Assembly (NCBI RefSeq): GCF_958298935.1
Contig: NC_084922.1
Span: 13,332,501-13,396,500, forward strand
Direction: 5' to 3'
DNA from: Phragmites australis
Lineage: Eukaryota > Streptophyta > Magnoliopsida > Poales > Poaceae
Length of the DNA stretch: 64,000 nt
Program-made: the position numbers and the translations under genes
Part shown: positions 44,898-57,195 of the stretch, piece by piece
Numbering within the stretch: the stretch's first letter is position 1
Layout: each line of letters begins with the position of its first letter
Notes under the pieces: generated by a model
What the model was told of the DNA's origin: nothing
The model's database searches: none
What the model saw: only the letters and a program-made list of their open reading frames with translations

Positions 44898-47718
44898 TAT
44901 CACACCCGGTTTTAACGGACGAAACCAAGTGCGGCTTATGTGTGCCTAGAAAGTTTAACACACTTAAGGACATCACATGTGAAGATAACAGTACCAATAC
45001 TTTAACTTACAATCGTTCAACTATTACATTAAAGACTTAAACTAACAACTTTATTACCTAAACGACAACAAACTAAATAACGGCAGCGGGACGAAAGTAT
45101 CGACGACCAAGCAACTCCACAAGCACCGACCGGAAGACACACTCCTAGTACACCTTGTCGTCGTCTTGGAAATCTTCAAAGTCTTCCACTGAGCAGCATA
45201 TGTGTTGTGAGAGATAGCAAGGGTGAGCACATGGAGTACTCAATAAGTGTGGTAAAGTAATGACATGTAGGATTTCAATAAGAATAGGCTAACACATGGT
45301 ATATTTGTGTAAATACGAGTAAAGAAATAGTAATATAATTGAAAAACATTGAACAATTGTTAAGTGAATATAACCCAAACGACATAACAACTATCATCCG
45401 AGGTTAACCACCATAACCATCTAGTACTCCCTGTACTATAACCAAAACCATAACCAACTAACCATGTGAGGATCCAAGTCTCCCATGACCGCAGGCGCAG
45501 CTGATATATCAGATTTTTCACTCTGTAGAGGTTGTCTAAATTTCCCACGAGTCATGGTTTCCATGTTGCTGTGTTCATGAAACACTTAACGCACACTAGT
45601 GATGTGCCGCCAGGAGATCACTACGAAGCATGGTCCATCAATTAGATCCTGGTACCCCAACAGATGCGAGCCAGGTGTTTAATCAATACGCTAAGCCTGA
45701 CCCATATCAGTCTCGTGGTTGGTACAATATTTCTTAGGTTGTCGCTCCATGAACTGGTCCTTATATGTGACACTTGGGCAAAGACTATCTAACAGGGAAA
45801 TAATCAACAAAATCTAACACCTTTGCTTGGAACGTATCCATAAGCCCACCATATGAACCACCATTATCAAGCCATACCCTTTCCCAAGTCCTAGGGTTCC
45901 ATGCTACTATATCAAATTTACCATCAACACTACATATGTCTACTAATCCTGTAAATAATACTTCCCAACATACTGATAGAATGACTGAGCAAATCTACCC
46001 AAGAGACTCATACATCTATCATTTAGGCTTCAAGGGATGTAAAGGAAAAACTAGGACAAACCCTAACATAGGTGACTACCCATCATATTAACAGACACTG
46101 CATGCAATTTATAAAATAAAACACTAAAAAATATAGGTACAAGATGATCAAGGACACTTGCCTTCTCCTTGCAGCTGCTCAGTGTACTCTAGCTTTTGGT
46201 CTTGATGTACCTCAAACTGATCCGGGGCGATGTTGTCTAATCGCATAATTACCGATGAAGCACACAAAACAAACACACTAAGAACAGTACACAAAACAAA
46301 AGAACACCAAAACAAAACCTATCTAGAAATATAGAGATCTAAAAAACGAATCCAACGGCGCAAGATCATCGAAAAAGAAATTAGAACGAAAAAATTATGA
46401 TAGTTTTACTAAATAGGGACTTTTCTGCAAAATTACAATGAATTTCAGAATTATCAGATTTATTTTTATACTTAAAAACTTCAATTTATTGTATCAACAG
46501 GGAGGGTTTATTATGCAGTAAAGATTAATGATTATTGTAAAAAAAAGGAAAACAAATTAATAAATTCAGATTAACTTGGACCGTTGGATCTAGATCTAAC
46601 GGCTTCGGTTCATGGACCAAGTGCATGGACGCGGTGATTGGGGAGAGGTAGACTCGATGCATGCTCTCATCATGAACCAGAGGGCGGTGGTGACTTGGGC
46701 ACGGCGGCAGACAACAGGACTCTCGCAGAAATTGGGCTCCGACGAGCGTGGAGCTCCGGTGAGCGGCGGAATAAAGACAAAGGAGCTCGAGCGACTTGGC
46801 AACGGCGTCGGCAGGGATGATGACCATAGGAACGACCTCGTAGCGAGCGACGACGGCTACGAGTAGCAGAGCTGCGTTGCGAGGGCTCTCCGACATCGGA
46901 AACACATCGGCGAGTTGGGGAAAAGAACTGGTAGCCTCTGGGAAGGACGTAGGGGCGACTATTTATAGGCAGGGAGGCTCGAGGGGACTGGGCCGAGTTC
47001 GTTTAGGGTTTAGGGTGGCAGTGGCCAAATCCAAGTCAAACTCCCTCGTTTAAACGCGGATTTGTTGGAGATAAGGCGACAAGCGGTCGTGGGGATCCAT
47101 GGGACTTGATTCGGCTAGTCTAGAAGATCTCTGGCTCGGTTTAGGCATGGAATCTATGCGACAATGGCTTGTGAAGGCGTTGGACTTTGACTCGAGGTAG
47201 GAGACGGCTCAAACAGGTTGGACCCACGTGTCAGCAGCTTGGAGCGAAGGCGGCATCACGTGGGGCGCATTTGGCTACGGGCGCTGGCGGGCTGGGCGCA
47301 CTGGTGGCGTTGGCTGGGCCGAGGTCGAGGCCCAAGCGAAAAGGAGGGGAGGGAAGGGAGGAGGAAGCTGGTTTGGCTGGGCAGGGCCAGACCGAGGGGA
47401 GAGAGGGTTAGGCTGTGATTAGGGTTTAGTCTTTTTTCTTTTTTTTTCTTTTTCTCAAATTCAAACTAAAGCAAATCAAATTCAAATAAAGGCCAAAAGA
47501 GATCAAATAAAATCAAGAGAAATTCAAATAAATCCAACAACGCAAATAAATCCCTAAATGCCTATTTCCGCATGAATGCATTTCAACGAAAATATAACCT
47601 ATGTCAAGTTTGAGTTTAATTTAGAAAATAAGTTCTATTCTATTCTATTCATTCAAACCCTTATTAAATTCTAGAAAATTTTAGGAAATTGCAAAATTTG
47701 AAAACCAGGGTGTTACAG
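44898..47718 (-). repeat. Long gypsy-type LTR, 2.8 kb, nested in gypsy2
   Basis: It runs from tatcacacccggttttaac to ccagggtgttaca, inverted ends of the TGTCACACCC/GGGTGTTACA type with the first G mutated. It contains the gtgagcacatggagtactc string shared with the two other long LTRs, and telomere-like tttagggtttaggg near 47004. No internal region adjoins it, so it is probably a solo LTR. Flanks gagta and gagaa are at best a decayed duplication. Confidence 0.6.
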
Positions 47719-47935
47719 AGAAGCAATGTCCCATCTTCTCAACTGCCCCATGTGCTTTGAAAACACAGCGGGTAGATGGCCGCACTGATTGGCTGCCTCT
47801 TTGTCTGCGCGAGCGAGCCAAAAAGACGTGACCTTGATGACCGAGCGACGCTTGGGTGCCCGTGATCCATTATATTGGCTCCCCCAAAATTAATGCTTGG
47901 AAGGTGAAGAGACACCGTCTCTTGCCCTGTTAGAG

Positions 47936-47943
47936 TATAAAAA
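47936..47943 (+). promoter_or_regulatory. TATA box of the gypsy2 antisense ORF
   Basis: TATAAAAA is followed after 45 bases by the ATG at 47989, a normal plant spacing once a short leader is allowed. It points away from the gypsy2 genes. Confidence 0.6.
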
Positions 47944-47988
47944 GGCCCCGGGTGCTAAAGCCTGGCCACACCAAACCCGAGTTCAATC

Positions 47989-48483
47989 ATGGAACTTCTT
48001 CCTTCATCAAAGTACTCCTCTATTTCTCTGGAATACTCACCCCTCACACCACTATCATCTCCCATCGAATCTACTTTGTTAGTGGAGGTTATTGGCATCT
48101 CCTCTGACAAGGAGGAGAAGGCAGCGACCAACGACGTCCCTATTAAACATGGCAAGCCCCCAACATCCTTAGGGTCATCCCAAGTTCAAGACGAAGTGGA
48201 TTATGACCTCCTAAAGGCAGAAATACTGGAACAAGAGGGGCGGTTGAGGTGGTGGAAGAGGAGGCGTCCGGCAGTGTCTCTGTTACAGAAGGCAAGGCCG
48301 CGTCAGCTTCATCCCCTTTGCCCTCAAGTCATGCTATTGAGGGTGGCCAAAGGGAATAACCAGGGTAGTGACACCGATGAGTTCGGGGTGGAGCCAAGGC
48401 CTTTCCACCAACCTCATCCTCTCCGTCGTCCTTGGAGATGTCAATGTCTGGGGACGAGAATGAGGAGGAAGAGACTTTCCTGA
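47989..48483 (+). CDS. Antisense ORF in the 3' region of gypsy2, 164 aa
   Basis: It begins MELLPSSKYSSISLEYSPL, has an acidic, Ser-rich first half (EVIGISSDKEEKAA, QDEVDYDLLKAEILEQEG) and an Arg-rich second half (WWKRRRP, RMRRKRLS). The change of character near residue 85 may mark a frameshift. No domain was recognised. It has its own TATA box and an AATAAA at 48644. Extra antisense ORFs between integrase and 3' LTR are known in Tat-lineage elements such as Grande. Function unknown. Confidence 0.55.
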   Translation: MELLPSSKYSSISLEYSPLTPLSSPIESTLLVEVIGISSDKEEKAATNDVPIKHGKPPTSLGSSQVQDEVDYDLLKAEILEQEGRLRWWKRRRPAVSLLQKARPRQLHPLCPQVMLLRVAKGNNQGSDTDEFGVEPRPFHQPHPLRRPWRCQCLGTRMRRKRLS

Positions 48484-49079
48484 CTCTCTCCATTCCTTCC
48501 TCTTGCTGCACAGCGCTGAGTAGATCTTAGGACTTCTTGTAATCATCTTTCCCTTGACTTATCTGTAGAAGAACTCAAAATTTTGTTAAATGAAGAGATC
48601 CTATTTCTACTACAATGCCTGTGTATGATTGCGAATCTTCATGAATAAAAGGAACATTTAAAGAAGTGTTTAAACTTTGAACTGTATCTTCCGAGTAGCT
48701 TAGGGAGTTTCGAAGCCACTTGTTGAGATGTTCATCGTGATTAGTAGGTCAGAATTTATGCGAAAAGCACTCGTGGACTCGATAAGTTTCTCAACGGTCC
48801 CTAAATATGTTCTTTCCTTCTCGTTATAACTTACTTTTATGGCTCGCACAACAAGTTTTTGCAGTCCAAGTATATGTGAAGCCCCCGAGTGGTTATCGGG
48901 GAGGAATTCCTGAATAGGCAGTCTAAGAATCCGAGTGTGCTCATGGGTGTAAGTACCCGAATAGTTGCTTATCTTAGTTCTCAAGGCATTGGCTCAAAAT
49001 AAGGAATAACAATATATATTGAATTGCATAATATGACAAATAATATTAAAAAACATATTCTAAGTACTTACACATAGAA

Positions 49080-50130
49080 CTTATGAAGCTGTTCGATATT
49101 CCAAGAATTTTGAAGGACTTGACCATCTTCCATATCTAACCTGTACGACCCTAGTCAGTTAGATTTGACCACCCTATAAGGACCTTCCCACTTCAGAGAT
49201 AGTTTATTGCTATTTTTTTGGCTCTGTATGAGTCGTAAAACCAGATCTCCGGGTTCGAAGGATATTTTGTGGATGTTCTGGTCATTGTAGTGCCGGAGAG
49301 CTTGCTGGTACTACGCTGATCTTATCAGTACTTGCGTCCTTTTTTCTTCGAGAACATTGAGGTCGTCCAACCTTCTCGGGATTTCATCATTGTCAACGTA
49401 TAGTTCGACTCAAGAAGATTTGATCTTTAGTTCACAAAGCAACACGGCCCCATAGACTAGGAAGAAAGACGTTTCACCTGTCGCCCGGCTGGATGTCATT
49501 TGGAGTGCCCACGGTATATTAGGCAGCTCGGAGGCACATGCTTTAGCGTAGGTGGATAAGCAGTTGAATACGCGGGTCTTGATTCCTTGGAGCACGCGGG
49601 TCTTGTCCATTGCTTTGCGGATGAGAAATGGATGCAAAGTAGATTGTAGTGCCTAATCCTTCACAGTAATTGATGAACACCGTGCTGGAGAACTGAGTGG
49701 TGTCATCAGCGATGATCCTACTTGGGATGCCGAACCTTGTCATGATGCTTTTCATGATGAACTTCTTGGCGGCCGCTGGAGTGATTTTGCTGATTGTCTC
49801 ACCTTCAATCCACTTGGTGAAGGTGTCGATTGCGATGAATAGGAACTTGATGCCCCCGGGCGCTACCGGGAAGGGCCCTAGAATATCCACTTTTATGGTG
49901 CGCTACTAGGAAGGGCCCTAGAATGACCACGACAAGGGGATCATCTGTAGTGCTTGAGCGGGTTGATTATGTATCTGCTGTGAAATTGAGAACTGGTACA
50001 CTTTTTTACCATGTTGCTCGCATCATGGAGAGTTGTAGGCCAATAGAAACCTTGTTTAAATGCCTTCTCGACCAAGGTTCAGAAGGAAGCGTGAGCTCCG
50101 CACACCCCTCTATGAATTTCTTCTAGTAGT
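49080..50130 (-). pseudogene. gypsy2 integrase
   Basis: The core reads MDILGPFP (first D), FIAIDTFTKWIEGETI, then GIPSRIIADDTTQF, where SDNGTQF is usual, so the second aspartate lies in an altered context. SHPQSNGQ follows, but the VERAN string holding the catalytic Glu is replaced: one frame reads DPRAPRN, the other RKAMDKT. Further on come VLQGIKTRVFN, PNIPWALQMT, SRATGET and FFLVYGA, shifted in frame. Inactive. Confidence 0.75.
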
Positions 50131-50138
50131 TCTCTACC

Positions 50139-50890
50139 CTACTTATGAGAGATGCATTTCATGCATACTCTATGAGTGCCTCTTCGATAGAGGGCACTGT
50201 CCACCAGGGTATATATCCTGGATCGATAGAAAATTTGCTCAATTAGTGTATCATCCTCAGGCACAACTCGATCTTGAAGGTACTTGAGGATTGGGTCCAT
50301 CCACAAAACCTCGCTTTCGAGCTGAGCCATGAGTTCTCCCGTGACTCCTTTTGGGGCATCAATCCTTGGCGAGCCCCCGAGTTGGTTATAGTTCTCATAG
50401 ACCATCACTCCTTCGATTGTGGCATCTGATGATTTCACAGACAGCTTCGAAAGTTTCTCTATAAAAATCCTGGGTTGTCCTAGAGATCGTGAGGATGCTA
50501 GGAGGGCAAGACTATCGGCGAGATAATTATCCTTCCTTGGAATGTATTTGACCACGAGTCCGATGAATTTCTTTTCCAGCTTCCTCACCTCTGTGAGGTA
50601 GTCCGTCATAGTCTTATCTGAGATTTGATAGTCCTTGCTCACTTGCTTTACCACCAACTGTGAATCCCCTTTTACGAGTAGGCGGCGGATACCAAGAGCA
50701 GAAGCTACTCAGAGAGAGGAGAGTAGATCCTCATATTAGGCTATGTTATTCATGGCCGGGAAATCAATCTACAAAGCATATTGCAGGCTTTCTCCCGTTG
50801 GAGAGATCAATATAATTCCAGCCCCCGCACCTTGAACTGCAAGCGATCTGTCGAAGAATAGATTCCATACATTTGATAAGTCTCCGCGAC
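50139..50890 (-). pseudogene. gypsy2 archaeal-type RNase H
   Basis: The minus strand reads WNLFFDRSLAVQGAGAGII (RNase H start, first acidic residue region), YALIDFPAMNN interrupted by stops, GDSQLVVKQVSKDYQI, KYIPRKDNYLADSLALLAS, then a linker toward integrase (LYRRG). This second RNase H is typical of Tat/Ogre-type elements. Stop codons are concentrated in the first half. Confidence 0.7.
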
Positions 50891-51640
50891 CGTCCTGGGG
50901 TTGATCGAGTTCTGTGAACATGTCGGACGGATGTCATGCGAACACGTCGGCGTTCGCCTGGAGGAAGGTGATGAGTGCGAGTTCATATTTGGGATCCAGG
51001 TTGGAGCTGATCCGAACGGTCTTGGAGGGCTCCGCTGGGTCCAAAGGAACTGCTTTGACTTCATCGTGGGATTTTATGGCAGCCTTGGGCCTCGAGTTTT
51101 TCGTCTTCTTGTTAGGTTGATGCTGTGTAGCCATGTCCAGAATTTGTTTGTCATAGCATAGGTCTCCTTTTGGGTAGCCCTAGACAATAATGACTCCCTC
51201 AGGTCACAGGATTTTCACGCATTGATAAGCGTAATGCGCGACGGCTATGAACTTGTCCAAAGTTGGTCATCCCAAGATGGTGTTGTACGCCATCTCGAAG
51301 TCGACCACATCAAATAGGATATTTTTCATCTAGAAGTTGTCATGCTTCCCGAAGGTAACCGGGAGCGATATCTGGCCGATAGGAGTGGCCAAAGATCCGG
51401 GTACTATATCGTGGAAGGCTTGCAAAACTGGCTTGACGACAGATCAAGAGATCTGCATCGCTTTGAGTGAGCCTATGAAGAGGATGTTCAGGGAGCTCCC
51501 TCCATCAATAAGCACTCGGGTGACCCTACAGTTATTGATCGTAGGTTCGACCACTATCGGAAAGCGGCCTAGCCATACAAAATTTTCTGGGCAGTCATCT
51601 TGGCTGAAGGAGATTTCAACATTCGACCACTTGATGGACT
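50890..51640 (-). pseudogene. gypsy2 protease and protease-RT linker; RT deleted
   Basis: Protease active-site block LIDGGSSLNILFIGSL and PIGQISLPVTFG are followed by VKAVPLDPAEPSKTVRISSN, LITFLQANADVFA and HPSDM. In this family that motif leads straight into the reverse transcriptase. Here the sequence passes within a few codons (near 50890) to the second RNase H, so the whole RT and first RNase H are absent. Confidence 0.7.
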
Positions 51641-51659
51641 GGTGACTCTTGGGGATGAC

Positions 51660-53226
51660 ACCTAAGACTTCTCAGGCCACTATCTTGCATTGTTTCTTGG
51701 ACTCATAGGAAGCGGAACCTCCGAACATGTGGTCGACCGTCCTCTCATCCGGCTGGAAAGACATCGAATCCGTATCATCCTCGCTACTGCTGGAGCTGGA
51801 GTCCCTGCTTTGGGCCATGACTTGGGTCTTCTTTCCTTTGGCCACTTTCTCGACCTTGCCTTGACCATCTTCTTTCAGAGGTGGCACTCGTGGAGGCTAT
51901 GGTTGTCAGTTTGGTAGAGGTCACACCAAGGCTTACTGTCACGTTCGTTAAAGATTGATGTGAAGCTCTTCCACCGGGAAGAACCAGAGCACTTGTCAGG
52001 ATGAATGTCGGGTAGATCTGCAAAAACTTAATTATATTTAGCTTTCTTGCTTTTACCTCCCTTAGTGTTCTTTTGTGCTTGCTCTTAACCGTGTCGTCAT
52101 CGAGCCCGGGTTGAGGATGCTTGATGCTTGATGCCCTGGGCTTTCTCCTTGATGAAGAGGAGCGCATCCCCAGCCTTGGCAGACTTATCAATGGTCTTCA
52201 TGTGCTCTTTGACTGTCTCGGGCTCCTTTCTAGCGATATCTTCAATGCATCTCTGTCTTTTAACCCCCTGAGTGGACGCTTAAATGACATCATAGTCGCT
52301 GATCTTGGGGATGGTGTTCCAGGTGTTGTTGAAGCGGCCCACAAACTTGCACAAGGTCTCATTCTTTGTCTGCTCACAATAGTAGAGATCATTTCTCATG
52401 CGGAGGTGAATGTACGTACCCTAGAAGTTAGCTCAGAACACGCCACAAAGCTGCTCCTACGAGTAGATTGTCCCTGGCATTAGGTTGGTCAAACATGTCA
52501 TGGCTGCCCCTTCAAGGGCTGTGGGGAGGTAATTTGTCATTATCTTCTTTTCCCCACCAGCCGTTTGGATGGCTGTGGTGCAGATCTGGAGGAAATCAAC
52601 TATATTTGTGCTCCCATTGTACTTCTCTATCAACCCGAGGCGGAACCTAGCCAACAACTCATGCTTCATAGATCTAAAGAAAAGGCCAGGCACCCGTTGT
52701 TGGTGCCCTGCTTGGTTCCTGCAGCCTTGGGTGTTTTACCTACGGGAGTCCGGGATCGGCCCCGACTTGAGCGGTGCTGGGATGTCCCCCAATCATATTG
52801 CCGAGGGGCAGACGATGCCACCTCGGGTGTCCTTGGGCGCCTTTGCTGATCAATAACTTCGTGCAAGTCATTGATCAGATGACCTCTGACTGGCTAAGTT
52901 CTGCGGCTGTCGGGTGCTCAGTTTTCGTCTCGGGACACCTTGTTCCGGGGATTACGCTTCTTTGAGTCTGATCCATTTTTAGAAGGGGCATTGTGCGACA
53001 TCCCTTGGTTAGAGCTATTCTCAAGTCACATGGGAATTCTTGTCCTGGATGAGAACCTCTTTGGTCATACCAGTCATTGAGTTCATCTAGTCCTTGCCGA
53101 GGGGGTCGTAAGAGAGTCGGAAGGTGCATGAGGGCTTCCTGTAGAAGGAGGAGCCTCTGAGCTGTCGTAGATCTATAAAGCCGAGCCCCCTGCTGATGGT
53201 CAGGAGACGGTAAACCCAGCACTCCG
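51660..53226 (-). pseudogene. gypsy2 gag, core and 3' part
   Basis: The recognisable gag core is at 52457-52693 (HELLARFRLGLIEKYNGSTN, VDFLQICTTAIQTAGGE, NYLPTALEGAAMTCLTNL), with a broken continuation down to 51672. A charged segment precedes the protease. Several stops and shifts are present. The 5' part of the ORF continues at 56058-56643 beyond the nested LTR. Confidence 0.65.
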
Positions 53227-56057
53227 TGTCATATCCCAATTTCATAAACCTGTCATTAAGCATAATCATGCATCATGTTTAATTGTTAAACATTGAGGGG
53301 TGCTTGTTATTTCTAACGGGTGTTTAAACAAGTTTCTTTGAGTTATGAAAATACCGACGTTAGAATTTTCTTTAGTTTAACCTCCGCTTATGCGTTGTAG
53401 ATGAATCCAATTAAGAAGGCTTCATCTTGTTTTGTAATTGCATCACAAAAATTCGTAGAATTTTTGGAGCTCGAGAGCACTACCTTTTGGGTTAATAAAA
53501 AGAGAGAAAGAAATAGAATTTTCAGTTGAAATGGGCATGAGACACTTACAAGTGGGGCCCACCTTGAGCTGGCCCACACCCCTCCCTCCCTCAGCTGCAG
53601 CCCCACCCCTCCTCTCTCCCACCTCACTCACTCACTCTTTTGCTCTCTCTCTCTCTCTCTGAGCTGGATAGAGCAAAGGCAACATCCCCTCTCTTATCCC
53701 TCAAGCACTCTCTCCATTATTTCCCTAAATCCCCACCTCAAGAGCAAGAATCAAGGTATGCATGTTATTCCATTGAGTCCCTCACCTCTCTAGCTCTCTA
53801 TCCATCTAATTCTTGCTCACATGCACGAAGGTTTGGAGGTTGTGCTGCAACTTTCAACAAGTTTGCTCTCCCTTCTCCAAGTGTTTCACTTTGGTTTTTC
53901 CCCAAATCGATGTCCTCAAGCCTTGACAAAGGACTTTGGGTAAGTACCCTAGGGTTTCCTTGATAGCATCGCAAGTTTTAGCTCGGTTTTGGTTGAATTT
54001 GTGGACTGCAATGGAAGATTAGCAAAGTAATGTCGTGTTCTTGAGGCATTAGAGATGGAAAGAAGGTTTGTATGAGATAACTAGTAAATCGAGGGTGTAG
54101 AGTGAGTGTATTAGGTTTAGAATCAATGTATTAGTGCCATTGCATATTTAAATGTGGTTTAGATTTCAAAATGCAAGTCGATTTGATCGATGAATCTTCG
54201 CGAACAATTGTTCTGCAGAACTCAAGAGACTCCGGAAAAATCCGAAGAGTCCGAAGAATTATGCGGTGACTCTGAAAAAATCCGGAGAGTCCGAAGAATT
54301 ATGTGGAGACTCTGGAAAAATCCGGAGAGTTCGGAGAATTATGTGGAGACTCCGGACTCCTGTTACTTTCTGATGATGTTTAGATCGCAAACTTTCGTTG
54401 TTTCTTTGTATGTTTTGTACTTTTAGCTTGATGTTAGAATGCATCCACTACCGATATGCATCATGCAACACATTTCATTGCATCTCTTTCATGCTTATCA
54501 TTGCATGCGTTATTCTTTAGTGAACGAAAGACCAGAGGGTGATGTGGGTGTGATCGAGGGCGACAGGGAGGTTGTTTCCGTTGCTTGTGAAGCTAATCAA
54601 CAAGAGAAGCATGTAAGCATTTTCATCATATTACTTTGGATCATCGATTGCGTCAATTGATAATTTATGCTTTATGTATGTTTGCATGTTAATAAGTCTA
54701 ATGTCGGGTTTTGGGTTAGATCCTATTTGTTGCATTCCTCTCCCTTGATATTGTTTATCGCTTGGTCCTTTGTAACCTGGATTGTTCATGTCAAGTAATG
54801 ATCTAACTTAAAATGAATGTGTTATGCTTAGCTTGTCTTAGGTTATTGGTAGAAGTCGAGCGTTGGTTCGGCTATCGTTCGCGAGCTTAGGGCTTACTAT
54901 ATTTCACAAAGATAGCAATGATGGAGGATGATGGGAAGTATGAGATCGTGAGGATGAGGCAAGATTTGGGCGGGCAATAGGGATGACTCGAGAAGGGAGT
55001 CTCGGAGGCTATAGGACCGCTTGAATCGATTAAGCACTATCCGTTGTTGTAGTTGGCTCTAGCATTTGTCTGTACTTACCATGTATCTGCACATGGGACG
55101 GATGAGCCGAATACCTTATGTAGCTGTGATCTTTTGGCATGCTAGTCTCGGGTTTTGTTGGCATAATAAGCTTAGAAGGGGTATCTAGTTTGCTCTGAGA
55201 GTAGTTCTAGATGACCCCCGCATGCCGAGGTGCATGTCCAAACGATTGGGGCTTATTTGTGAAATGTTGACATGAGTACCCCTTGCGTGGACCTGTGTGG
55301 TCATACGAGCCAAATGGTCCTCTAGTCGTGTGGGTAAAGAGGTACTCCCCTGCAGGGTGTATATAAAACAATTCGAACTGCCGCACTCTCGGTTATGAGC
55401 ACGCTTTTATCCATTTGCGGCAGTCGTAGAGTTTCCGTTTGTGATCATGATGGTATGATGGGAGATGGATAATGATGTTGATGATCGGTGGTTTGGTTCG
55501 TATCTACAGTTATGTTGATGATATCAAGATAGAAGGTTGCTCATGGTTAGATGTAGATGCTTACACTTGAGTCAAAATTGCATTTGCTTCAGAACTTACT
55601 TAACCTTGAGGCCAAGTTGTTGCTAATTATCCAAATTACATTCTCCTTGGATTCGGGCTATTTATAAGTGCCCACTATGGATTAAGTCTTGCGAGTACAT
55701 TGTACTCACGTGCTTTGTTTGCTTTTCAGGTGAGGAAGAATTAGTTTTTGGCTACTTTACGCCCGCTGACGTTGGTGACAGGTAGGAGTAGTGCCTACTA
55801 CTCGTGTGTGGATATTTTGGGGTGGCGTCTTAGGGAAAACGGCACTATCCACCTTTTGTAGTTATATACTTTCCGCTATGTAGATACTCTATTGGTGTTT
55901 GAATCATGTATTTTGTTGTAAAGTTTAATTTGCTTAAAGACTTATAACTTATTTTTAATTACTCGCTCTTTATTATATCTTGTGATGGTGTGCTTGTTGT
56001 AAAGACGTGTGTTCCGATCCTGGAAGAAAAATACATGCCGGGATTTCTGGGGTGATA
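53227..56057 (+). repeat. Long gypsy-type LTR, 2.8 kb, nested in gypsy2, opposite orientation
   Basis: It starts TGTCATATCCC and ends GGGGTGATA. Flanks ctccg (53222-53226) and ttcca (56058-56062) differ by one C-to-T and one G-to-A change, which fits a 5-bp duplication decayed at CpG. The gcgagtacattgtactcac string near its right end is the inverse of the one in the other two long LTRs, so this copy is reversed. It holds a CT microsatellite (53640-53661) and a 40-bp tandem repeat. Probably a solo LTR. Confidence 0.6.
54226..54360. repeat. 40-bp tandem repeat in the nested LTR
   Basis: Units of the type gagactccggaaaaatccga start about 54226, 54266, 54306 and 54346 with an exact 40-bp period and few changes. 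Since 40 is not a multiple of three, the overlapping ORF is accidental. Confidence 0.85.
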
Positions 56058-56643
56058 TTCCAGTTAGTCATGAGAGTTGTGATTACCCAAATGATCGACT
56101 TAATGACTAATTGGAATATTATCTGGACGGTTTGTCGAACTCCATTATGGTTTTGGTCTTGAGGAGGTGTGGCCAATGGAGGCTGCCATCCCCCAGACCT
56201 GGAGCGGGAGGGAGGTGAGAGCTTGTAGAATTATTACCACGATTTTCTAGACCATCACCCTCGTCTTCGAGGATGAAGACTTCTCGGTGGTAACCTCCAC
56301 TAGAGGAGGAGTCTGAATCCATCATGAATTTTTTATCGGATTGCTCCAGATAGGTATCTCGACAATTCATGTTGTCGAAAGCTACGGGGGGAGATCCCGA
56401 CTTGTGGTGAATTCGGCATTCATGGTTGCCTTGGCAGCTGAGTGGTTCAAACTTGATGTCGTAGTCCTTGGTGCATTAATCTATAAAGTGACTTACCTCA
56501 TCACTAGAATCATCACCGGCAAATTCTTCGTCAAAGTTTACCCGATCGATTGCCGGTTCATTGGTGAGAGGGGTGAAGTTGTCATAGAACACCTCATTTG
56601 AAAAACCAGTCCTCTGCGCAGGCTTGGGCGAAGTTGACGGCAT
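56058..56643 (-). pseudogene. gypsy2 gag, 5' part
   Basis: The minus strand reads MPSTSPKPAQRTGF, YDNFTPLTNEPAIDRVNF, DSSDEVSHFID, then a stop, and later MDSDSSSSGGYHREVFILED. An acidic leader of this kind is normal for Tat-type gag. The ATG at 56643-56641 is the first after the LTR and primer region. The nested LTR at 53227-56057 interrupts it. Confidence 0.6.
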
Positions 56644-56701
56644 GTTCTATGCAAAATCTTCAACGCATGTTGTCTTGCTCCCCACGGACGGTGCCAGCTG
56701 T

Positions 56702-57192
56702 TGACAATTGGTGAACTTTTGATCTTACAAATTTGTAGAATAGATGGAGGTGCCTCGAGTAGATGAATCAAAGGTACACACATAGGGGTTTTTAGACCTG
56801 ATCCGAGCCTCTCTTAGGATAATAACCCTATGTCATGTTTGTCTTGTTTTGATATGGTGCTATTACAAGAGGGGTGCGTGGCTAGCCTAGATGGATCTAT
56901 CCTAGTCGAGCTGCTTCCGATGACTTGTAACTTCTGATGGCCTGTATTGACATGTAATCGCTTGCCCTTTGCTGGGTCCCCAGGCCCCGTATATATAGGG
57001 GACGTCGTACGTTCTCTGGAGTCTACCTTACTGATCTTGGAGATAAACTTCCCTGTTTACTGGATACCATGGGTACCTACTATTAGTTTTCTTTCATCCA
57101 GGAATTCTCTTCTTGGAGATAAAGATATGCTTTGAGATTTGTAGAAAACCCTGGGGTGCCCGGATATGATAGTTATCCAGTAGTCATCGCTA
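56702..57192 (-). repeat. gypsy2 5' LTR
   Basis: 491 bp paired with 44040-44524. A TATA-like stretch (tatatata within ccccgtatatatagggg) lies near 56987. Just left of it, at about 56680-56700, is the primer region CTGGCACCGTCCGTGGGGA (minus strand). Confidence 0.8.
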
Positions 57193-57195
57193 GCG

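Larger units (their letters stand above)
44040..57192 (-). mobile_element. Ty3/gypsy element gypsy2, Tat-like, 13.2 kb with nested LTRs
   Basis: LTRs at 44040-44524 and 56702-57192 both begin TGA on the plus strand (tgacaattggtgaac in the right copy), and the left copy ends catcgtca. Order on the minus strand: 5' LTR, primer region with CTGGCACCGTCCGTGGGGA, gag from 56643, protease, archaeal-type RNase H, integrase, antisense ORF, and a purine-rich tract GGTGGGTGGCT before the 3' LTR. The likely target duplication is imperfect (gtggat at 44035, gtgat at 57196). Two long LTRs are nested inside. RT is missing. The dual-type RNase H and antisense ORF favour the Tat lineage. Confidence 0.8.

Noticed and set aside
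54190..54426. Plus-strand ORF with repeated Glu/Ser stretches
   Set aside because: It crosses the 40-bp tandem repeat, whose period is not a multiple of three, so protein repeats are not conserved between units.
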